DNA of 64,000 nt. Source: an uncultured Fluviicola sp. Its GTDB lineage: Bacteria; Bacteroidota; Bacteroidia; Flavobacteriales; Crocinitomicaceae. Under the pieces are notes generated by a model, which did no database searches, was not told the origin of the DNA, and saw only the letters and a program-made list of their open reading frames with translations. Made by a program: the position numbers and the translations under genes. Every line of letters starts with the position of its first letter. Positions within the stretch are counted from its first letter, which is position 1. Of the stretch, positions 29,225 through 37,665 are shown piece after piece. The DNA is taken from positions 32,512 through 96,511 of the forward strand of contig NZ_CAMLDC010000018.1 of NCBI RefSeq assembly GCF_946478805.1. Reading direction: 5' to 3'.

Positions 29225-31123
29225 TTATTTCCCCCATTTTTCATACCACATGAAGTATGAAAGCAGGTACCATATTTTTACACCAAATTCTTTTCTTCCT
29301 GCTAAAAATCCGTTTTTCAATTTTTCAATTTCCTTCCAGTCGAATAAACCGGTTTCATTTACCTTGTCCTGGTTTAAATAAGTTTCCAGCAAATCGCGCA
29401 ATTCATTTTTCAACCAGGATTCGATTGGAATTGCAAAGCCCATTTTCGGTCTATCCATTACGGATTTAGGAATGTAATCGTGGACGATTTCTTTTAAAAG
29501 CCACTTTTTTGAGCCATTCCGGAATTTCAATTCATCCGGTAATTGAGCCGCATATTCGATGAGTCTGTGGTCCAACAAGGGTTCCCTGCTTTCCAGGCTC
29601 ACAGACATGGAAGCCCGATCTACTTTTTGGAGAATGTCATCCAACAGGTAGGTTTGATAATCCATTGCCTGAGCAAAAGCCAAAGGACTGTAGTTTTTCA
29701 ATTCTTTGCTATCAAAATACGTGTTCAATTTTTCGAATCGCGCAGTGCAAAGACTATTGATTTGTTCTTCGGTAAATAATTGACTTACGCTCAACATGAT
29801 ATTTTGATCGCTTGTGTTCCTAAGAATGGATTTGGTTTTTTCGTACCGTTGAGCAAAGTTGTATTTATTCTTTAGTACGGGAATGGAATTTGCAGAAACC
29901 AAATCCATCACACCGGCCAGACTTTTCCGGGCAAATCCCGGTATTTTATTTAGTCGTTCCCCGTATTTGAGAATCAATTCATATCGATTGTAACCGGCAA
30001 AAACTTCATCACCACCATCTGCACTTAATGCTACCGTGACATCTTGTTTTGCGATTTTTGATACCAGGGTTGTAGGAATAGCACTTGAATCGGCAAAGGG
30101 TTCGTCATAGAAATAAGGAAGTTGTGCAATCAGATCAATAGCATCCTGCGCTGTGCATTCCGTTTCCGTATGATTTGTCTGTAATCTTTCCGCGATCTCT
30201 TTTGCGTAGGGAGCCTCATTCAGACCGATGTCGGGAACTGAAATTGTGAATGTACGCAACGCTTCCGATCGATCTTTTTGCAAAAGAGCGGTTACGCATG
30301 TGCTGTCATATCCGCCGCTCAGGAAGACACCTACAGGAACATCGGCAACCATCCGGTATTCACATGCTGATTTCAGGATGCGCTCTGTTTCCCGTTTCGC
30401 ATCTTCAGGGGAAATTACCAATTTGGGCCTGTTGTAATAGTCATACACATTCCAATATTGGGTAGAGGCGGTTTTGAAATCCTTCAGGGACGTTTTAATG
30501 TAATGACCGGGCTCTAATTTCGAACAGTGTTCAAAAATACAATGTGGGGTAGGTACACTTCCATATTGCAAATAAGCTTGAACAGCTTGAGTATTGATCT
30601 TTTTCTCGAAGTCCGAATGCTTATGGAAAGATTTCAGTTCGGATGCAAAAAGAAATAATCCCTCTTTCTGATAAATAAATAAGGGTTTTACACCGGCGCG
30701 ATCCCGTGCAATGAATATTTCTTCGGACTTGGAATCATGGATAACAAAGGCGAACATGCCAATGAACCGGTTGAGGCAAAGCTCCCCCCATTCACTATAG
30801 GCGTGCAAGATCATTTCAGTATCGGATTCTGCTTGAAAAGAATGTCCTAATTTTTTCAGGTCATTCTTGATTTCGGAAAAATTATAGATCTCACCATTAA
30901 AAACGATAGTATATTGATTCCAGGACATGGGCTGTTTTCCTAACTCCGAAAGCTCTAAAATAGCCAGTCGACGATGCCCGAATCCAATTTTATATTCAGA
31001 AGTTCCTTGGATAAATGTTCCGAACCCGTCGGGCCCGCGATGCTCCAAAGCATGCGTCATGCCTTCCAAATCCTCTTCCGAAGAAGCTCCATTGAAGTCA
31101 ATAAATCCCGCTATTCCACACAT
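29225..31123 (-). CDS. asnB: asparagine synthetase, glutamine-hydrolysing (AsnB type)
   Basis: Predicted 632 aa. The N-terminal glutaminase (class II) begins MCGIAGFIDF with nucleophile Cys2, and has GHRRLAI, FNGEIYNF and ESDTEMILHAY. The C-terminal synthetase domain has the PP-loop VFLSGGYDSTC (about residue 265), ALSADGGDEVFAGYNRY and DRASMSVSLESREPLLDHRLIE. It makes asparagine from aspartate, or amidates another carboxylate; the 632-aa SGGYDS version is often found in polysaccharide loci. It lies beside the glycan cluster on the same strand but outside its tight packing. Confidence 0.9.
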   Translation of the reverse strand: MCGIAGFIDFNGASSEEDLEGMTHALEHRGPDGFGTFIQGTSEYKIGFGHRRLAILELSELGKQPMSWNQYTIVFNGEIYNFSEIKNDLKKLGHSFQAESDTEMILHAYSEWGELCLNRFIGMFAFVIHDSKSEEIFIARDRAGVKPLFIYQKEGLFLFASELKSFHKHSDFEKKINTQAVQAYLQYGSVPTPHCIFEHCSKLEPGHYIKTSLKDFKTASTQYWNVYDYYNRPKLVISPEDAKRETERILKSACEYRMVADVPVGVFLSGGYDSTCVTALLQKDRSEALRTFTISVPDIGLNEAPYAKEIAERLQTNHTETECTAQDAIDLIAQLPYFYDEPFADSSAIPTTLVSKIAKQDVTVALSADGGDEVFAGYNRYELILKYGERLNKIPGFARKSLAGVMDLVSANSIPVLKNKYNFAQRYEKTKSILRNTSDQNIMLSVSQLFTEEQINSLCTARFEKLNTYFDSKELKNYSPLAFAQAMDYQTYLLDDILQKVDRASMSVSLESREPLLDHRLIEYAAQLPDELKFRNGSKKWLLKEIVHDYIPKSVMDRPKMGFAIPIESWLKNELRDLLETYLNQDKVNETGLFDWKEIEKLKNGFLAGRKEFGVKIWYLLSYFMWYEKWGK

Positions 31124-31157
31124 ATCCCTCTTATTTTATTCGCTTTTGCGTAACAAG

Positions 31158-31185
31158 TAAAGATATGAAAAACAAGTTGATTCAA
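31158..31185 (-). promoter_or_regulatory. candidate promoter of asnB
   Basis: Minus-strand TTG (31185-31183), 17 bases, TATCTTTA (31165-31158), one mismatch to TAnnTTTG; the ATG is 34 bases on, at 31123. A short inverted repeat TTTACG/CGTAAA (31204-31209, 31219-31224) lies upstream. Confidence 0.4.
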
Positions 31186-31307
31186 CATGTCAATTTGTAG
31201 GATTTTACGTCAATTTTTCGTAAATTAACGATTGAAGGAATAGTGTTGTTAAAAACTCTGCTCATAAGTCCCGAATACCTTGTCACAATTGATCAGACTA
31301 TATTGCC

Positions 31308-31320
31308 TAACTTTCAAAGT
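31308..31320 (+). promoter_or_regulatory. candidate promoter and palindrome upstream of the 56-aa gene
   Basis: TAACTTTC (31308-31315) is one base from TAnnTTTG, with TTG 16 bases upstream (31289-31291). It overlaps the perfect palindrome ACTTTCAAAGT (31310-31320), which could be an operator. The ATG is at 31342. Confidence 0.35.
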
Positions 31321-31341
31321 TCATTTTAAACCCTTCAAAAA

Positions 31342-31512
31342 ATGGAAAACACACAAAAATTACAAGAAGAAATCGCAGTGCTTGAAGCACAGTTGACGGG
31401 TGACATGTTTGCAGATATGGACATCAAAGACAAAATCCATAACCTGAAAATGCAGGTAGAGGGAGTTCGTCCAATGGACAGCTACATCGAATGTGTTGGT
31501 TGCGGTTCTTGA
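31342..31512 (+). CDS. 56-aa small protein ending in a CxxC motif
   Basis: ATG 31342 to TGA 31510-31512, 56 codons. The N-terminal 45 residues are helical and charged, with heptad-like Leu/Ile/Met spacing (LQEEIAVLEAQL, IKDKIHNLKMQV); the C-terminus is YIECVGCGS. No signal peptide. The frame is closed by its own intrinsic terminator, which strongly supports a real gene. It is divergent from asnB and convergent with the pentapeptide protein. No family recognised. The end could bind metal, act in redox chemistry, or be modified; none is shown. Confidence 0.65.
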   Translation: MENTQKLQEEIAVLEAQLTGDMFADMDIKDKIHNLKMQVEGVRPMDSYIECVGCGS

Positions 31513-31533
31513 TAATTAAGGATTTTACAATTT

Positions 31534-31576
31534 AGAAAAGGTGTCTGATTCCCAGGGGTGGAAGGCACCTTTTTTG
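31534..31576 (+). terminator. intrinsic terminator after the 56-aa gene
   Basis: AAAAGGTGTC 31536-31545 pairs with GGCACCTTTT 31564-31573 (one G-T wobble); TTCC 31549-31552 with GGAA 31560-31563 forms an inner helix. A T-run to 31575 follows. It lies 24 bases after the stop and can also serve the convergent pentapeptide gene. Confidence 0.85.
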
Positions 31577-31583
31577 TTTAGCA

Positions 31584-32153
31584 CTAATCAATTTGCAGCT
31601 GATACTTGTTCAACAGGCCAGCCAAACCGTCCGTAGAAAATCTGGCTTTTTTCAATTTATTGTTTTCCGGATCGATGGAAAAGTTGGTTGCGGTCCTGAA
31701 ATCGGCTTTCTCCAGGTTGGTTTTGTCAAAGGTAGCATGCATCAGATCACAATCGGTAAATGTTCCTTCGTTTAAGTCAGATTCTGAAAAATCTACTTCC
31801 TGAAGCTGACAACCTTCCATTTTTATTCTAGGTAAACGGCACTTATAGAAAGACGAATGATTCAACGTGCAATTCTCAAAATGCAGTGAAAGTCCAAACT
31901 GATTTGCAGTATCGAAACGCAATCCCAATAATTTACAATTGACGAAACTGACATCCTGGAATGAGGTGTTGGAAATAACGCTGATACTCAAATTACATTC
32001 GTAAAATTCGCAGTCGATGAATTTGAATTTTGAAAAATTTGAATTCGAAAATTCGCAGTGTCTGAAGATACAGTTCTCATAGTCACCGGGCTCCAAAGGT
32101 ACCTGATTGGAGTTGAGTTTACTGAATGTTTGGTCTGAAAGAAGAATTCCCAT
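31584..32153 (-). CDS. pentapeptide-repeat protein
   Basis: Predicted 189 aa from ATG 32153. It consists of A(D/N)LxF-type repeats, with Phe or Leu at every fifth position: CIFRHCEFSNSNFSKFKFIDCEF, SFQDVSFVNCKLL, LQEVDFSESDLNEGTFTDCDL, ATFDKTNLEKADF. These build a right-handed quadrilateral beta helix. Cysteine is unusually frequent at repeat positions. Length and layout resemble Qnr/McbG-like DNA-gyrase-protecting proteins, but repeats alone do not prove that role. A TAAATTTTG element lies 3 bases before the ATG. Confidence 0.85.
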   Translation of the reverse strand: MGILLSDQTFSKLNSNQVPLEPGDYENCIFRHCEFSNSNFSKFKFIDCEFYECNLSISVISNTSFQDVSFVNCKLLGLRFDTANQFGLSLHFENCTLNHSSFYKCRLPRIKMEGCQLQEVDFSESDLNEGTFTDCDLMHATFDKTNLEKADFRTATNFSIDPENNKLKKARFSTDGLAGLLNKYQLQID

Positions 32154-32215
32154 GTGCAAAATTTAAGAGCAAGCCCAAAAATACTTGATTTTTTAATGGA
32201 TGATGAAGAAACAGC

Positions 32216-33289
32216 TTATTGGACCAATTTCAAATAGTTGTTTTTCCAAACATCCACGCTCCAGTTTTTCTGAATGGATCCGATTGCCTTTTCTCCGAAT
32301 TCGGTTCGCAATTGCTCGTTTTCCAATAAGGTGCGGATCGCATGTTCCCATTCGTTTGTCGTTTCCGCAATGAACCCGTTTTCTCCGTGTTGGATGATCT
32401 TGGTATTTACACCTACCGGGGAAACAATGCTTGCCATTCCCAATGCCATGTATTGCAATGCTTTAAATCCGCATTTACCTTCTGACCAAGCGTCCAAAAC
32501 AAGTGGCATGATCCCGATTTGTATTTCTGCCAGATCTTCAATTTCAGTTTCTTCTTTCCAATCCTGGTAAACCAATGATTTTAGTTCATAATTGGGTTTT
32601 TTATTGGAAATGACTTTGAACCTGAACTCAAATTCGTGTTCAAGTTTGCGTAAAATGGGAACTACAAAATCCAGGTAATGCATGGTGGAATGGGTTCCGG
32701 TCCATCCGATCACCACAGGTTCGCAACCTTGATGCACCATTTTGGTATGTTGGTTTTGATTGTCAATAGTAGTAGGGATCACCTCCACTTTGGAATTGAA
32801 AGGCCGTGCATAATTCGCAAGAAAATCATTTCCTGCGCTTACTTTTGAAGCCCATTTGATGAGGTAACGGGTTTTCCAATAGCATTTTAGTTTTTGGAAA
32901 CGTGCATTTGCACTACTGTAATTCGGAATCCAGATAGCATCATCAAAATCATAAACGTATTTCTTGCGCATGACCTTCACCAGGATCCATTCGAAAACCG
33001 GAGGGCCGAGATGAGCCATTTCCCGGTGTATGAAGAGGTGTTTTGCTCCGATCAATTGAAACAAAAGAATCCAACGACGAAGAAAATTGTAGTTTAGATC
33101 AAGGAATTTCTGAAAGAAGTGTCCCTTCTTATAAAGTCTTTCCCAGCTTTTCAGGGTGTGAAATGAATGATAATGAATTTCAAAATCGTTTTCCTCCAAA
33201 AATGGCAAGTATTGCTCAAATCGAAAGCGTTGTGAAGGTGCTTCTCCTTTTGGATATGGAGCAATAATATGGAGTTTTTTCAATTTCAC
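32216..33289 (-). CDS. GT-B glycosyltransferase (GT4-like)
   Basis: Predicted 357 aa, start codon GTG. N-domain KLHIIAPYPKGEAPSQRFRFEQY; C-domain VVIGWTGTHSTMHYLD and the donor-binding end region EGKCGFKALQYMALGMASIVSPVG, followed by ENGFIAE. These are features of family-4-like retaining transferases that use nucleotide sugars at the cytoplasmic face of the membrane. Sugar unknown. Last gene of the glycan cluster on the minus strand, 44 bases after its neighbour. Confidence 0.85.
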   Translation of the reverse strand: MKLKKLHIIAPYPKGEAPSQRFRFEQYLPFLEENDFEIHYHSFHTLKSWERLYKKGHFFQKFLDLNYNFLRRWILLFQLIGAKHLFIHREMAHLGPPVFEWILVKVMRKKYVYDFDDAIWIPNYSSANARFQKLKCYWKTRYLIKWASKVSAGNDFLANYARPFNSKVEVIPTTIDNQNQHTKMVHQGCEPVVIGWTGTHSTMHYLDFVVPILRKLEHEFEFRFKVISNKKPNYELKSLVYQDWKEETEIEDLAEIQIGIMPLVLDAWSEGKCGFKALQYMALGMASIVSPVGVNTKIIQHGENGFIAETTNEWEHAIRTLLENEQLRTEFGEKAIGSIQKNWSVDVWKNNYLKLVQ

Positions 33290-33333
33290 TGAAGCAAAAA
33301 TGAGCTTTTTTTTTGAGATTACAGGTAAAGAAA

Positions 33334-34551
33334 TTAACCGACGAATTTGTCGTAAATGTTGAAATACGATTCAACTCCGCGATCCAAACCAAAATACTCT
33401 TTCGCTCCAAGCATGGTTCTCTTGTTGTCAAAACCCGGAAACTCCAGGGAGAATGAAGAAAGCGTTTCCCTGCTTGTATCCTTCAGGACCAATCCGGAGT
33501 TATAACGGAGTACAATTTCATCGGTATCACCAACTCCCGCATTACAGATCAATGGAATTCCCATTGCCATGATTTCTCCCTGTTTTGTGGGGGAAGAAGC
33601 TTTTTTGGAAAAACTGGGGCGAATAAAAAAGATGGAGCAATCAAAAAGGGAAATGAAACAAGGAACTTTGTGGTGTTGGACTGCAACAACCCGGATTGAA
33701 TCGGCAGTTACTCCAAGCTTTCCGGCTTCCAATAGAATTGTTGACGGGGATTCTTTCGTAACGAAAAGAAAAACGGCGTGAGGTTTTAACCGGAGGACAT
33801 GTTTGAAGGCCAGTAACATTTCCCGCAATTGATACCATGTTCCAATGGAACCGACATACCCAACGATATATTTGTCATTCAATTGATATTCCAACTTCCT
33901 TTTGAGGATGAGATCAGAATCTGCTTTTTCCGGATCGAAGAGTTTTAGATCGACGCAACAAGGAATAACCTGGATTTTTTCGGGAGTTACCGAGTTTAGA
34001 TTCCAGGATAAAATTTCGGATTTTCCAACTTCTGTCAAACTGACAATTGCATCACTTTCTTCAAAATAGCTGCGTTCTTTCTTTTTGAAATAGTTGTAAA
34101 TAGATTTGAAGAGAGGGTTTTTCAGGTTCCAGATTCCACCTTCTACCCGTTCATCCGCCCAAAAACCGCGCATATCGAAAAGAAACTTTACTCCTTTTTC
34201 TTTTTTGAGTTTCAATCCGACCAAGGCGCTGATGTAACTTCTGCAATGGACCAGCTGAAAGCACTTTTCCTGGTGCAGGACGAACGCATTCTTTTTCATC
34301 TTACGAATATCCAGAATGGTTGAAAGCACAGGTGGTTTTTTAGTATAGACGAGCGGTTTCCAATGAATGTTGTACTCCATGCAAAGCGCTTCTATTTTTG
34401 CTTTTTCCTGGAAATAACAATCGGGTTTTTCAAAACTGATGAGGGTGAATTGAAATCCTTTTTTACTTAATCCGATCAGATAAGGCAATACCTGACTTTG
34501 CCCAAGAGGATCGGTCATACCATCGTACGACAAGTAAAGCACATTCTTCAT
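33334..34551 (-). CDS. GT4-family glycosyltransferase
   Basis: Predicted 405 aa. It starts KNVLYLSYDGMTDPLGQSQVLPYLIGLSKKG, common to a Bacteroidota group of family-4 transferases. The N-domain has FLFDMRGFWADERVEGG, and the C-domain has YIVGYVGSIGTWYQL and the late SFSKKASSPTKQGEIMAMGIPLICN, the donor-binding region. It lies 54 bases downstream of the epimerase gene in the glycan cluster. Probably adds one sugar of the repeat unit; substrate not deducible. Confidence 0.88.
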   Translation of the reverse strand: MKNVLYLSYDGMTDPLGQSQVLPYLIGLSKKGFQFTLISFEKPDCYFQEKAKIEALCMEYNIHWKPLVYTKKPPVLSTILDIRKMKKNAFVLHQEKCFQLVHCRSYISALVGLKLKKEKGVKFLFDMRGFWADERVEGGIWNLKNPLFKSIYNYFKKKERSYFEESDAIVSLTEVGKSEILSWNLNSVTPEKIQVIPCCVDLKLFDPEKADSDLILKRKLEYQLNDKYIVGYVGSIGTWYQLREMLLAFKHVLRLKPHAVFLFVTKESPSTILLEAGKLGVTADSIRVVAVQHHKVPCFISLFDCSIFFIRPSFSKKASSPTKQGEIMAMGIPLICNAGVGDTDEIVLRYNSGLVLKDTSRETLSSFSLEFPGFDNKRTMLGAKEYFGLDRGVESYFNIYDKFVG

Positions 34552-34605
34552 TTCAGGGTTCAGTTAAATACGTGAGGACTTATTAACTTAAGGTCAAGTT
34601 ACGGC

Positions 34606-35544
34606 TTAAATCAGATTATTCAAAATATTCCGTATCCCATCTTCGAGACTCGTGAAAGGTTTCCCTAACAAGGCATTCATCTTTTCAATATCGGGTTGTC
34701 TTCGCGTCATATCACCTTCTTCCAGCGGAGGTAAATGAACAATTCTTGATTTGGAATTCGTTAGTTGTATAATCAATTCGGCAAGTTCCATGATCGTTAC
34801 GATCTTTCCGTTCCCGATATTGGCTACATCATTTATTACCAAATCGGATTGCATTGCTTTTACACAAGCATCCAAATGGTCTTCAATATAACAGAATGTC
34901 CTTGTTTGTGAACCGTCTCCATACACTGGGATATCTTGGTCCGCCAATGCCAGGCGAATGAAACGTGACATTACGAAGTCAGTGCTTTGTTTCGGTCCGT
35001 AAGTATTGAAGAATCGGAAAATAGTATAATCCAACCCGTATTCCTGCTGATAAGAACGGAAATAAGATTCACCGACATTCTTTACAACTGCGTATGGCAA
35101 TCTGGAGTTTAACGGTGTGATAGTCTCATGCTGGGGCAAATGAACCGGCTCTCCATAAACTTCCGATGAAGAAGCATAAAATACACGTTTTACTCCGGTG
35201 CGTTTGGATAGGTCGAGAATGTTCCGGATCCCGTAAATATCATCCAATACCCTGATTGGGTTTTCCAAAGTTCTTTTCACGCCAACTACAGCGGCATAAT
35301 GGAATACATAATCAAAGTTGTACAAGCTGAAAACAGGAGCGATGTCGTCAAAATTATTGACGTCTCCATGTATGAACTTACAATTCTCATGTTGTGGAAT
35401 ATTCTCTTTTTTTCCGGTAAGAAAATTATCTACGAGTACTACGAAATAATCCGGATTCTGAAGCAACCTGTCGGCAAGGGAAGAAGGGATAAAACCTGCT
35501 CCTCCGGTAATAAGAATATTTTTTTTTGACTGAGTCATTGTCAT
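34606..35544 (-). CDS. NAD-dependent sugar-nucleotide epimerase/dehydratase
   Basis: Predicted 312 aa, extended SDR. The Rossmann loop is ITGGAGFIPSSLADRLL (GxxGxxP variant of the usual GxxGxxG), and the catalytic part has YASSSEVYGE with Ser and YAVVKNVGESY in place of YxxxK (Tyr and Lys kept). YGPKQSTDFVMSRFI and YGDGSQTRTFCYIEDHLDA bind the sugar nucleotide. It resembles UDP-glucose 4-epimerase/UDP-glucuronate decarboxylase-like enzymes; which activity is not decidable. Its ATG overlaps the amidotransferase stop by 4 bases (35541-35544). Confidence 0.88.
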   Translation of the reverse strand: MTMTQSKKNILITGGAGFIPSSLADRLLQNPDYFVVLVDNFLTGKKENIPQHENCKFIHGDVNNFDDIAPVFSLYNFDYVFHYAAVVGVKRTLENPIRVLDDIYGIRNILDLSKRTGVKRVFYASSSEVYGEPVHLPQHETITPLNSRLPYAVVKNVGESYFRSYQQEYGLDYTIFRFFNTYGPKQSTDFVMSRFIRLALADQDIPVYGDGSQTRTFCYIEDHLDACVKAMQSDLVINDVANIGNGKIVTIMELAELIIQLTNSKSRIVHLPPLEEGDMTRRQPDIEKMNALLGKPFTSLEDGIRNILNNLI

Positions 35545-36662
35545 CTTTTTGGAAATAAGAAGCGATAAACGTTGTAGACGAAAGTAATCCGCTTTTTTGA
35601 ATTTGGGAAATTTTTATATGTCAAAGGAGGTTGTTTGAGGAATAAATCAAATTCGTCCAAAGAGATTTGTAGTTTTTTGCAGATGAAATGCTTCTCTTTT
35701 TCAATCGTTTGAGGATTGTATGGAAGTGATTTGAGTTGTTCCAACGCTTCGTCGCGCGTGATTTGATTGGAGCAAATTTGTGTCGAGAAAGTAGCCAAAC
35801 GATAATCAAAACCATATTTTACAGGCATGATATACGATTGCCAAAAACTGGTATAGCGAGATTCATGGTGTTTTCTATCCGGAAACTGACAACCTAATTC
35901 CTTTTCGAGAATCAGTCGTGCCTCATCTTTATTATAATCAATAAAATTCAAAGGGTAAAACGTTTTGATTCCTTTCACCATTTTATAATAGAATTCATTC
36001 CAAAGTCCGAATCCCGGAGTTTTTTTCCGTTTGATCCTGCTGAATTTCCGAACGATATACCGATAGAGTTTCATATCCTTCATGACATGATATCCCCATT
36101 GAAGCGGCAAGATTCCTTCAGACGAATAATTACCGCCGGAGAGAATTGTTTTCACACCGTATTTTGCTGCCAATTCATGAAGCGCTGCAGGAATTGCCAA
36201 GTCGGTTGGAATTTCAATATCCACTATAGAGGACTTGAGAAAAGCCAATTGAATTTCCCTGAATTCAGTCCAATCAAGTACAACTGTTTCCAGATCGAGT
36301 TCCAATTTCACGGCAAGTGTTTGAATATTCTGAACGGCCAGTTCCGTGTTCCATCCGTTGTCCAAATGCACCAAAAGAGGATTTAAACCATTGATTTTTG
36401 CATAGTATGCAGTATAACAGCTATCCACTCCGCCACTGATCCCGATGATCGAATCGTATGATTTTCCTTTTCCTTTGGATTTGATTTGATCGATTAGAAC
36501 CCGAACCTTATCATCATTTTCTTTTGAGTCATCAAAAAGCGGACTTATGCGGGAAATGTAATCGGAGCAATGGTTGCATGTACCATCTTTATTGAACACA
36601 ATATCCGGATCACTAGTATCCATAACGCATCTTACGCACTGTTGATATTGGGAATCAAGCAT
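35541..36662 (-). CDS. N-acetyl sugar amidotransferase (WbpG/PseA-like)
   Basis: Predicted 373 aa. N-terminal cysteine motif CVRCVMDTSDPDIVF and CNHCSDY, then the ATP-pyrophosphatase PP-loop IIGISGGVDSCYTAYYA (about residue 72-88). This combination is typical of the family that converts an acetamido sugar to an acetamidino sugar in O-antigen or flagellin glycans. In Pseudomonas WbpG needs ammonia from HisH/HisF-type partners; none is in this window, while two AsnB-like glutaminase proteins are nearby. Overlaps the epimerase gene by ATGA. Confidence 0.88.
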   Translation of the reverse strand: MLDSQYQQCVRCVMDTSDPDIVFNKDGTCNHCSDYISRISPLFDDSKENDDKVRVLIDQIKSKGKGKSYDSIIGISGGVDSCYTAYYAKINGLNPLLVHLDNGWNTELAVQNIQTLAVKLELDLETVVLDWTEFREIQLAFLKSSIVDIEIPTDLAIPAALHELAAKYGVKTILSGGNYSSEGILPLQWGYHVMKDMKLYRYIVRKFSRIKRKKTPGFGLWNEFYYKMVKGIKTFYPLNFIDYNKDEARLILEKELGCQFPDRKHHESRYTSFWQSYIMPVKYGFDYRLATFSTQICSNQITRDEALEQLKSLPYNPQTIEKEKHFICKKLQISLDEFDLFLKQPPLTYKNFPNSKKRITFVYNVYRFLFPKR

Positions 36663-36771
36663 AGTTACAAAATTAATAGCATATGCTTACAAACTGACAA
36701 TTTTTAAGACTAAAAAATAAGTAGAAGTGCTGAACGAATATTTGGCAAGCTTAGACGAACGTTTGGTGAAA

Positions 36772-37662
36772 TTAAAGAACCAAATGTTTCAATGTTGCCC
36801 AAAATACACGTTGTTTCAGAGCACTTTTATGTTCCCGGAATCCTTTTTTGAGGTAGAAGAACCCTTTCCGTTTGTGCCCGTTGTACGCAAGATCCACAGC
36901 CAGAATCAGATAATTTCTCATGACAAAATAATGATAGTCCGTTCCAAGGAATTGTTTCAGCTCCCGATTATCATCAATGTATCGCAAGAATGTGAGAAAC
37001 CGGGTTTCCAGCTTATCCGGGTTAGTCATTGTATTGACGCTTCGTTCATCATGCTGAATCAAAAAAGAAGTGATCTCGGAAGATTGATGGAACGGATATT
37101 TAGCCAATAAGCGCAACCACAATTCGTAATCCTCACTAGCACTTAGGGCGCGATCTTCGATGAATGGGTTTTCCAGTGCGATGTCTTTGCGGACAATAAC
37201 AGGATTGCATGCAAGATAATTCCCTTCAACCAAGAAATTCTTCCGTTGTTTCTGACCACTGGAATAGGATGATTGGACAGGAATGATTTTTCCGTTTATG
37301 GCATCTTTGATCTGGTACATCAGGTTCAACACTTCGGGTTCTTGGTATTTCAAAGCCAATTCCTTTGCACATCTCACATGATTTGAGAGCATTTCGTCAT
37401 CACTGTCAAACCAATTGATGTAATTTCCTTTTGCCAGTTCAGTTCCCCGGTTTCTGGCTGCACCCCGTTCACTGTTTTGAATCCGGTGATACTTTACTTT
37501 TTCAGAAAGATAGGGACGAATAATTTCTTCCGTATGGTCGTTGCTTCCGTCGTCGATTATGATGACCTCGAAATCTTCACACGTTTGGTTCAAAACACTT
37601 TTGAGCGTGTTCTCAATCAGATGTGCACGATTGTATGTTGGAATAACGATTGTAAGAAACAT
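36772..37662 (-). CDS. GT2-family (GT-A fold) glycosyltransferase
   Basis: Predicted 296 aa. Starts FLTIVIPTYNRAHLIENTLKSVL, the family-2 nucleotide-binding strand, with VIIIDDGSNDHT and the DxD-like metal site in NWFDSDDEM (about 85-95). AARNRGTELAKG is also typical. Inverting transferase using a nucleotide sugar. It lies 3 bases after the adjacent GT4 gene, and is followed by a 109-base gap before the amidotransferase gene. Confidence 0.92.
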   Translation of the reverse strand: MFLTIVIPTYNRAHLIENTLKSVLNQTCEDFEVIIIDDGSNDHTEEIIRPYLSEKVKYHRIQNSERGAARNRGTELAKGNYINWFDSDDEMLSNHVRCAKELALKYQEPEVLNLMYQIKDAINGKIIPVQSSYSSGQKQRKNFLVEGNYLACNPVIVRKDIALENPFIEDRALSASEDYELWLRLLAKYPFHQSSEITSFLIQHDERSVNTMTNPDKLETRFLTFLRYIDDNRELKQFLGTDYHYFVMRNYLILAVDLAYNGHKRKGFFYLKKGFREHKSALKQRVFWATLKHLVL

Positions 37663-37665
37663 CTG

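Noticed and set aside
29225..31512. Lasso-peptide-like system (AsnB-type cyclase plus precursor)
   Set aside because: The AsnB keeps Cys2 and a complete glutaminase domain, no B-type protease or ABC exporter is adjacent, and the 56-aa product lacks a lasso-type core.
31584..32153. Firm call of quinolone-resistance Qnr protein
   Set aside because: Pentapeptide repeats alone do not show gyrase binding, and the loops that define Qnr proteins were not identified.
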